Of a DNA stretch of 64,000 nt, positions 58,401 to 64,000 are shown in pieces (position 1 is the stretch's first letter; every line of letters begins with the position of its first letter). The translations under genes were made by a program, and so were the position numbers. This DNA comes from Ditylenchus dipsaci. Taxonomy: Eukaryota > Nematoda > Chromadorea > Rhabditida > Anguinidae. Below the pieces are notes generated by a model. That model searched no databases. It saw only the letters and a program-made list of their open reading frames with translations, and was not told the origin of the DNA. The DNA lies in contig SADC01001309.1 in assembly GCA_004194705.1 (NCBI GenBank), positions 62,001-126,000 of the forward strand, read 5' to 3'.

Positions 58401-59118
58401 TTTTTTTATGCTGTAGCGAGTCGCAATTGTAGCGAGTCACAAGTTGTAGCGAGTCGACATTTTACCCTTTAAATTTCAACTGACATTTAAAGTTTAAAAT
58501 TGACATTTCAGCTTAAAATGTCAGTTGACATTAAAGATAACTGTGAAATTTCAGTTTGAAACTGATATGTCAGTGTGACTTATGAAAACAATGTTTCAGA
58601 CCCAATAACCTCAAGCTTAGATTAACATATTCAAGAAAAACACCTAAGAGATTCATGTAGTCGCTTTTCTATCTGGAAGCTGGACTGGGGTGGATGCTTT
58701 TTAAGTCTCCTGACTGTTTTTCGAGAAAAAATCCTGTCATCTAAAGCAATTTCAGGCTCAGACTCGCTCTCAGGACAAAGTACTACATCACACCACTGCT
58801 ATAATAAACCGTCCCTCCAAATTTCCCTTATCCAACCAATTTGAACGCCAACTTAAAGACCTAACCTGTGATGACAGTCTGGATGGTGGCCGGAACAGTG
58901 AGTCAGAGTCACTGGCCAGCGATGACCTGCAGTCTGTACTCAACGACACCACTCTCGGGCTCAGCGAGCACAGAGACCTAGAATCAGCTGCATTTGGTGT
59001 TGAACACAGTAGAGAAGAAGAGGAAATGGTCAATGTTGAAGATATAATGGCACAATTGAATCACTCTAGAGAGTTGCTCAGTGATGTTGAGGAAAATAAT
59101 ATCAGACTAATGGAACAG
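49498..59118 (+). CDS. GCC2: GCC2-like golgin (GRIP and coiled-coil protein), C-terminus not assigned
   Basis: Exons 49498-49662, 49706-49804, 49858-50158, 50407-50657, 50705-50838, 51405-51849 and 58756-59118; 586 codons in one clean frame, all GT-AG. GCC2 is a trans-Golgi tether that captures vesicles from endosomes. Start: acidic/Gln-rich, then SLPREDLVKLVKKQLIGLNH, matching human GCC2 ETLPKEDLIKFAKKQ. Then long heptad-rich coiled coil (residues about 85-440) with QYVLKQQ in the place of human HNVLKQQ, a Ser/acid linker (DSLDGGRNSESESLASDD) and NHSRELLSDVEENNIRLMEQ, matching the segment just before the human GRIP domain (LLRETEATNAILMEQ). The coiled coil is much shorter than in vertebrates. 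Intron 6 is 6.9 kb, full of nested elements. The GRIP domain needed for Golgi binding is not securely found. Confidence 0.85.
51105..51297. mobile_element. Small TTAA-flanked element in GCC2 intron 5
   Basis: TTAA then AGGACCATACTTTTTGATGC; inverse GCATCAACAAGTATGGTCCT then TTAA. The inner arms TTTGTCTCTCACTTTACTC / GAGTAGAGTGCGAGACGAAA pair. The AGGACCATGG terminus at 36709 and the near-identical one at 10245 belong to the same family. Confidence 0.75.
52264..54587. mobile_element. hAT-type element with 8-bp target duplication and nested insertions
   Basis: TAGGGTGGGACGCGGTCGGG and the inverse CCCGACCGCGTCCTACCCTA, flanked by GTTTAAAG at 52256-52263 and 54588-54595. The subterminal arms hold ACCGGGTACCCG-like units. 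The interior is a long palindrome (about 52855-53815) interrupted by the mariner-like 53436-53701, a GAGCATATGCTCGAGC palindrome (52550-52760) and a pogo-type TATAACGGCAC array (54015-54115). No transposase seen. Confidence 0.8.
53436..53701. mobile_element. Mariner-like miniature nested in the hAT element
   Basis: TA then CCGTATATTCTCTATTAGAA; inverse TTCTAATCGAGAATATACGG then TA. The right end has three direct GGGGCCTTCTATTAGAGA units. Confidence 0.75.
54953..55983. mobile_element. TTAA-flanked element, B-box family, with nested palindrome
   Basis: TTAA then AGGGGAGGAAACTTTATATA; inverse TATATAAAGTTTCCTCCTTCCCT then TTAA. It shares TTTACAAGTTTGGTGTCAAA with 26547-26720. A palindromic element (55147-55854, ends CCCCCCATACTCGGATTTTT / inverse) containing the family A hairpin core sits inside. 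Confidence 0.78.
56148..56350. repeat. Hairpin of the GTTTCTAACAAAAC family
   Basis: CCAATTCAAATTTTTTTCTG ... and the inverse AAATTTGAATTGGCGGG, meeting at AAGTTCCATGCCTTG. Related partial copies at 9690-9790, 10260-10375 and 40350-40470. Confidence 0.6.
56612..56802 (+). repeat. Tandem repeat of a 23-24 bp unit
   Basis: About eight units of CAATTTCGGAACACACCCCT with CATT/CAGT spacers. One inverted unit (GAGGGGTGTGTTCCGAAATT) lies at 56934-56954. Confidence 0.75.
57185..58465. mobile_element. Foldback-like element with GACTCGCTACA arms
   Basis: The left arm 57190-57330 is CGACTCGCTACAATTG and CAACTCGCTACAG units; the inverse GTAGCGAGTCGCAATTG lies at 58408-58462. The interior has another CCCCCAAATGAAATTTTT pair (57425 / 57785), two units of the 163-bp satellite (57835-58090) and a B-box-like GGGTTCGATTCCACG at 58254. 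Confidence 0.6.
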
Positions 59119-60141
59119 GTAAAAACAAAACGGAGATAGGCGAAAATCCCTTTTTGTGATTTTATCAGCGGCAAATCCCTTTTTTGGATTTTTAACCGCG
59201 GCGAAAATACGGCCAGCGACTGCTTGCGACAATTCAAATTGCGACAAAATCAAATTGCGACAATTCAAATTGCGACAATAATAAGTTCTACGTTCTGAAA
59301 AATTTTCTCATCTAAATAAAATCCTGTTCCACGTGTTTCTATTATTTCTAAAAGTTTTTTCACGGAGTAGGGAAAACTCGGCACCGAAAACTCGGCGCTC
59401 AGAAAACTCGGCACCGAAAACTCGGCACTCAGAAAACTCGATTTTACCAAAACTCGAAAAATACCCGAGAAAACGGCGTTTTACTATTATTAAACCATCT
59501 TCAGCATGCCCGAATCAGTCCAGAAAACAGGTTTTGGAACCCGAAAAAGTAAAAAAAAATTCGCTCCAGGTGGACGACCACTGACTGCCATTGGATTGGA
59601 TACAAATTGTGATTGGATACCGCAGTTGGATACATTTTCGAATTTGATAGAATTCAGTAGTAACAGAAACATTGCAAAGCCCTAATCAGTGACCCGCCTG
59701 ACTGATTTTCGACCAAAAACACCCTGGTCGATTTCAAAAACCCTGAACCGGAATTTGCCAATACTGAATTCGAATTACCCATAAGTGTTCTTACAAAATG
59801 TGTGTGTCTGATGAGTTTCTCAGTACTTACCGTACTGTAAACTCTCGATTAAATGGTTTCTTGGAACCGGCCTTCAGAAACCGTTAAATTGAGTTACATT
59901 TATTTATGTTACTCAGACTTACAGCCAAATCGAGCCCACAGAGGGTGACCGTTTAATCGAAGGCCTGTTAAATCAGAGAAAGCAGAGGCAGAAATCACGA
60001 TTAGTTAGAGAAAATAGGTTAAAATCACAATTTTTATAAATTTCCGTGTTTTTTAGTTTGCTACTTTTACTTACTCTCTACTTTAACACTAATGGTTCCT
60101 AATCATTGTTTACCCTGTGAATCTCTGTAAATAATTTTTAG

Positions 60142-60231
60142 ATGAGTGATATTTGGAAGATCGGACTTTTCACGAAACTATCGGCTGCAGAAGCAAAACG
60201 TGTTAAAAATGATGAAATGTTAAAAATATAA
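60142..60231 (+). other. Candidate last exon of GCC2
   Basis: After the acceptor AAATAATTTTTAG an open frame reads MSDIWKIGLFTKLSAAEAKR then VKNDEMLKI and stops. LFTKLSAAE resembles the end of GRIP domains (human GCC2 MLQLSPEEK). The central GRIP motif around NLEYLKN is not found between 59119 and here, so this is a weak guess. Confidence 0.25.
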
Positions 60232-60759
60232 AAGGTCTTTTTACGCATGAAAACAGTCACGAGATACTAGCCAACTAGCTAAAAACTATCGAACAATAGG
60301 AACTCCTTGACGAGCTTGCATTGATTCGGCCTCTTTTTTAACAAATAATATTTTTTGAACTTTATATGAATTCTATCAAATTCAAAAATGTGGTAAAATA
60401 TCAACTCGTGAGAGTTTTAACCCGTGAATATCAACTCTTAATAGTATATCAAATCGAAACTCAGTTCAAATTCAAAACCAACCTTTTTGTGACTTAAAAT
60501 CGTATGGGAGTCCTGTTTGTACCAAAATTGGATTTGTTAGCATATGGGACACAGAGATATCCAACTACTAACCAGTGTTGTGACTTGGCTGAAAATTTTC
60601 CTCTCCTCTTCCTCATTCCTCATCACCTCTAAAAAATTTTCCTCTCCTCATTCCTCTTCCTCGTCGCGTCTAAAATTTCTTCCTCTCCTCAGTCCTCTTC
60701 CTCTGAGGAACACTTTTTCCTTCCTCATTCCTCTAAATTTTCCTCATACGCTTTTCAGA

Positions 60760-60885
60760 ATGAGCGAAACTGCAACTAACTCTACACCTGGCGATAGAAA
60801 GGTCTCAAAAAGAGGTTTGTTCGACTACTTCAAGGACACAACTATAAGCCGCACATATTTGGCTCATCCAAATATGTATCTATAA
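60760..60885 (+). pseudogene. hAT transposase N-terminal remnant (possible)
   Basis: Acceptor CGCTTTTCAG, one base, then MSETATNSTPGDRKVSKRGL and FDYFKDTTISRTYL, stop. A basic stretch followed by a [LI]W/FxYF motif is how many hAT transposases begin their BED finger. No finger cysteines or catalytic domain follow, so at best it is a truncated remnant. Confidence 0.3.
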
Positions 60886-60945
60886 TACACCTTAAAATCA
60901 CTTAACACACCTAAAAATCATTCAGCTAATTGGGAGCCGCGCGCT

Positions 60946-61188
60946 CTCTAGAATTTAGGTAGTGGATCAAGGATCACGGGGAACATTCTGGAAGATCCAT
61001 CTGAAACCAACCTTGTTGGGCGGACCTTAACTGGCAGGAACCAGACGCACAATGCTATGTGGTGGCCAGAGTGTGGAGCACGCGGAGTGGTCGCGGGCCT
61101 GGCCTTCTGGATTCCCCTCAAGGAGCTCATTCTTGCCAGTCGGCATGGTGGTGGTAGCCGCTCTCCCGTTTAGCTCTCTTGATTTTAT
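60946..61188 (+). other. Open, less AT-rich stretch before the LTR-like block
   Basis: A frame without stops reads NILEDPSETNLVGRTLTGRN then WWPECGARGVVAGLAFWIPL and ends at TAG near 61173. The other strand is also open. It may be the end of a retroelement gene; no family motif is visible. Confidence 0.25.
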
Positions 61189-61564
61189 TGTAGGCCCATT
61201 AATATTCTAAGTCCCAGATTTCTGTGGACTTAGTCTTATTTGCGTGTATTTTATATTTGGACTTAGCCTTATTCTCGTGTTCTTATAGTTACTTAGAATA
61301 ATTTCCGTGTGTGTACCCCTAGTAAATGGCCCAGACTTAGAATATTTTTGACCCCTTTAATATGTAATTTCTCCGCCATGTAGAATCTTAAGGAGCCCCT
61401 CCCCATACATTTGAGTCCCATATATATTGTTGACCATATATTTTGATCATATAAAACCCCATTAGATTATCCATTTGCATTTATTTTTGGTTATATCACG
61501 AGGGTTTAATTACCCAAATTTGAGGTGAGTGTCATCAATAAAATTTGGTTGAAATTATTCTACA
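61189..61564 (+). repeat. Possible solo LTR
   Basis: Begins TGTAGG and ends TTCTACA (inverse TGTAG/CTACA), with CATATAAAACC at 61449 (TATA-like) and AATAAA at 61538. These are the parts of an LTR in the right order. There is no second copy in the window and no primer-binding site matching a tRNA end is obvious, so this may be chance. The SL1-like sequence lies in its last third. Confidence 0.3.
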
Positions 61565-61600
61565 ACATCTAAATCCCCCAGCAGCACCACTAATCGGGAA
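61503..61600 (+). ncRNA. SL1-like spliced leader sequence with donor site
   Basis: 61503-61524 begins GGTTTAATTACCC and equals the 22-nt nematode SL1 exon except A for G at its 16th base. It ends GAG and is followed by the donor GTGAGT at 61525. About 17 nt later AAAATTTGG (61541) fits the Sm-site pattern (AAUUUGG). A donor directly after the exon is what an SL RNA gene has; a trans-spliced mRNA copy would not. The intron part looks shorter than the usual ~80 nt, and the second stem-loop is not obvious, so it may be a variant or decayed SL RNA gene. The 3' end given is a guess. Confidence 0.6.
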
Positions 61601-62000
61601 AACGAGGCGACCCGAGTAGGAGAAGTGAGACGCCCTAGGAAAACTCGGAGACCTAGTGGATCGGCCCAGGAGAACAAAGAGACCTGGATCATTATTTGAT
61701 TTGAGCCCCCATGTGTCCAACCCAGTATAACTGTGTCAACTGAGGTCCCTGGAACAGTAGGTCCCAGCTTAAGAGTGGGACAACAAGTTGCTACAGTGCC
61801 AAGAAGGGCCCTGCAACGCCTCCGCTTCTGACACTGCGCACGCTGTATTACAACTGTGATCCCGAGGAGGATCGTGTTGTTTATTCAACCACAAAGACTC
61901 CTACTTCGACGCAATGTACCCCCAGCGGACAGTCTCAATTGATGGGTGCGCGCCGTTTCCTCGAAAGTTCATTTCCCCGAAAAGTTCGTTTACGCATATT
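61565..62000 (+). other. Gag-like or captured coding stretch, unassigned
   Basis: Frames TSKSPSSTTNRENEATRVGE (61565-61690) and LLTLRTLYYNCDPEEDRVVY (61800-61950) are open for 40-75 codons, with higher GC than the surroundings. If 61189-61564 is a 5' LTR this would be gag. No zinc knuckle or protease motif seen. Confidence 0.25.
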
Positions 62001-63336
62001 GTTTCATCCACATATTGTTTCATCCATGTTTCATGGAACATCCGATTTTTCACAAAAAATTTTTGCAATTTTTTATTCACTCACTCGACTTAAAATCGAA
62101 AAGTAGACATAGGTCATAGAGATCAGATTTTCAGCTTTTCTTATAAAGTTTTGAGTACAGGTCCGATGAAAGTCCAGAATTTATGTCAAATACAAGGCAA
62201 AAGTTGAAACGCAACTTCTTTTTGTATAAGGTTTGCGAGGTTTGTATTTCAGAGGGTGAGTTATACACCAAAAGAAAGCTGAGAATCTCCGCTTGCAGAA
62301 AATACAGATCGAATTTTCAAAATACAGATTTTATAAAACTAAAAGCCATTTCAAGTCTAAAACACGTTTTTCTAGTCAAATTGAGGAGTTTTTTAATTTC
62401 CCGCGAAATTCGCTTGAAAAGCTAAATGACACACTTTCGGTCGTTTTGAAAAGACGGGCTACTGTCAAACCATGTTTAGAACGCTTTAATTAGTGCAGAA
62501 AACAAACTTGGAACCCAAAAACGTAAAAAACTTTGATCCAAGTGGACGACCGCTTGGTTTTGTTGGTACATGGGACATCCAGCAAAACTACGGTCAGTTC
62601 ATAGAAAAAATGTTTGAACTAACTAATAAATATATGCCTACCCTGAACCTAATGCTTTTCCTAAGTTAGACAATAGATGGGATGAAAAGTGAAAAAAATC
62701 CCATATTTACCTACGGGCCACAAATACGGTGGGGGCCCAAGGAGGTAAACCTGGACTTTATTGACTGAAGGCTCAGTTTTGAGGAAAATTTTTGTCTTCC
62801 TCATTGTCTCAAAAAAAAATCCTCTCCTCTTCCTCTTCCTCATCGCTCTAAAAAAGTTTTCCTCTTCCTCATTCCTCTTCCTCTGAGGAGAGGAAGAGGA
62901 GAGGAATGAGGATGAGGAAGTCACAACACTGCTACTAACATGGTCAGATGCATTACAAAAAATAGTCAAATATGCAACTTGGGTACTGCCGACTGATTAC
63001 TACCATTTATGTACCACTACATATGAACTACAATCTACCACCACCGCAATATCACTATAAACTATCACGAGTTGATAGTCACGAGTAAAAACACTCGAGA
63101 GTTGATAGTCGTCCCAAAAATGTATCCGACTGCGGTATCCAATTGCAACTGTATCCAACTGCGGTATCCAATTGCAACTGTATCCAACTGCGGTATCCAA
63201 CTTCAAATGTATCCAACTGCGGTATCCAATCACAATTTGTATGCAACTGCGGTTTTACACGACCACTTGGTTTGGTTGGACTAAATAATTTAAATTTCCG
63301 CAAAGTTTTCTAAAAACCGAGTATGATGGTTTGAAC

Positions 63337-63582
63337 TAGAGTTGTTCAACGGCTATTTAGCCGCTAAATAGCCGAAAATAGCCGGCAAAATAGCCGATAA
63401 ATAGCCGCTATTTAAATAATGAGCTATTTTTAAAGGAAACTAGAAAAAAAAATTTAAAAAATAAGAAAATTTGAAAGAAATTAAGCATTAATTTTTTTAT
63501 AAATAGCCGATTTTCGGCTATTTTCGGCAATTTAGCCGGCTATATAGCCGAAAAATAAATAGCCAGCTATTTCAACAACCTA
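63337..63582. mobile_element. hAT miniature element with 8-bp target duplication
   Basis: TAGAGTTGTTCAACGGCTATTT and the inverse AAATAGCCAGCTATTTCAACAACCTA, flanked by GTTTGAAC at 63329-63336 and 63583-63590. The arms are made of AATAGCCG units. Confidence 0.85.
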
Positions 63583-63599
63583 GTTTGAACCGTACACAC

Positions 63600-63748
63600 T
63601 CATTTGATCACAACTCATTTGATCCCACTCATTTGATTCCACTCATTTGATCCCAACTCATTTGATCCCAACTCATTTGATCACAACTCATTTGATCACA
63701 ACTCATTTGATCCCACCTCATTTGATCCCAACTCATTTGATCCCAATT
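63600..63748 (+). repeat. Tandem repeat AACTCATTTGATCCC
   Basis: About nine units of 15-16 bp, alternating GATCCC and GATCAC. Probably the left arm of a Foldback-like element whose partner lies beyond the window. Confidence 0.7.
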
Positions 63749-63906
63749 CCGGTACTAGGTCAATCCACTCCCGATAAATTCATCCGTAGATGAATTCATC
63801 CTTTACTCGGCTTATACGGCTTAATACGGCCTATAAAACTACCTTTTTTCATGTTTACCTGTTTCGAGTTTTAGCAAAATCGAGTCATCTATCTGCTTGA
63901 AGCATC

Positions 63907-63983
63907 ATGGACAAGCCGACTAGCGTCAATGATGTGGACCAAGCTGAAATTGTCGTGCAGTTTGCCGGTTTCTTGAAGAAGAG
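63907..63983 (+). CDS. RPS19: Ribosomal protein eS19-like, first exon (cut by window edge)
   Basis: MDKPTSVNDVDQAEIVVQFA then GFLKK ends at the donor AG|GTTTTT (63983/63984). Nematode eS19 begins with a TSVKDVDQHEIVKHIAAFLKK-like stretch, so spacing and key residues fit this small-subunit protein. An AG lies 4 nt before the ATG (CTTGAAG|CATC). VVQF in place of the usual VKHI/A, and the nearby repeat array, leave open that this is another captured fragment and not the working gene. Confidence 0.55.
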
Positions 63984-64000
63984 GTTTTTATTGTATCGGA

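Larger units (their letters stand above)
60573..62931. mobile_element. hAT element with 8-bp target duplication, carrying an SL1-like sequence
   Basis: CAGTGTTGTGACTT and the inverse AAGTCACAACACTG, flanked by CTACTAAC at 60565-60572 and 62932-62939. The subterminal arms are TTCCTCATTCCTCTTCC arrays on both sides. Near the left end is a short ORF (60760), and in the middle (60946-62000) less AT-rich DNA with LTR-like signals and the SL1-like sequence. The interior is probably a second, nested insertion or captured DNA. Confidence 0.85.
59580..63260. mobile_element. Foldback-like arms with ATTGGATACCGCAG units enclosing a hAT element
   Basis: GATTGGATACCGCAGTTGGA at 59610 and the inverse array TCCAACTGCGGTATCCAA (63122-63245). 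The hAT element 60573-62931 lies between. Outer CCACTTGGTTTTG pieces belong to the 47214-47552 family. Confidence 0.45.

Overview
The window is nuclear DNA of an animal, most likely a nematode. The genes have short GT-AG introns (mostly 41-60 nt). Positions 61503-61524 match the nematode spliced leader SL1 exon in 21 of 22 bases and are followed by a 5' splice site. Three genes have an AG acceptor exactly 7 nt upstream of their ATG, as expected for SL trans-splicing. The species cannot be named from the sequence. The DNA is AT-rich, and most non-genic sequence is inverted-repeat mobile DNA.

Host genes, left to right: RagC/D GTPase (minus, 10-1035, cut by the window edge); a lysine-rich protein with an N-terminal membrane anchor (minus, 1416-2814), 380 bp upstream of it in the same orientation; the U5/tri-snRNP splicing factor PRPF6 (plus, 19931-25761, 18 exons); mitochondrial ribosomal protein MRPS18B (plus, 40609-43616, 6 exons); the golgin GCC2 (plus, 49498-59118, 7 exons found, one 6.9 kb intron, GRIP exon not securely found); and the first exon of a ribosomal protein eS19-like gene (plus, 63907 to the edge). 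These are housekeeping functions (translation, splicing, Golgi tethering, nutrient signalling) and do not form one pathway.

Mobile DNA fills most of the rest. I can define: (1) hAT-type elements with perfect 8-bp target duplications (10802-11677, 25837-26046, 27742-28006, 52264-54587, 60573-62931, 63337-63582); (2) elements flanked by TTAA with AGG...CCT ends, several sharing a tRNA B-box-like motif in their ends, two of them carrying gene-like cargo (a PSMA1 proteasome fragment at 7171-8576 and an unknown spliced ORF at 38869-39986); (3) TA-flanked mariner/pogo-type miniatures; (4) a MULE with FLYWCH/MULE transposase remains (14206-16610); (5) Foldback-type elements whose arms are tandem repeats, the best being 46201-48780 with 163-bp satellite arms and a 9-bp target duplication. 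Elements are nested several deep, notably in the GCC2 intron and inside the 28432-33020 palindrome.

Conserved genes are repeatedly one base short of the expected frame, mostly at or beside homopolymer runs: five places in PRPF6 and one each in MRPS18B, RagC/D and the PSMA1 fragment. No extra base was needed anywhere. This looks more like residual long-read assembly error than gene decay; three PRPF6 cases at exon joins could instead be unusual splice sites.
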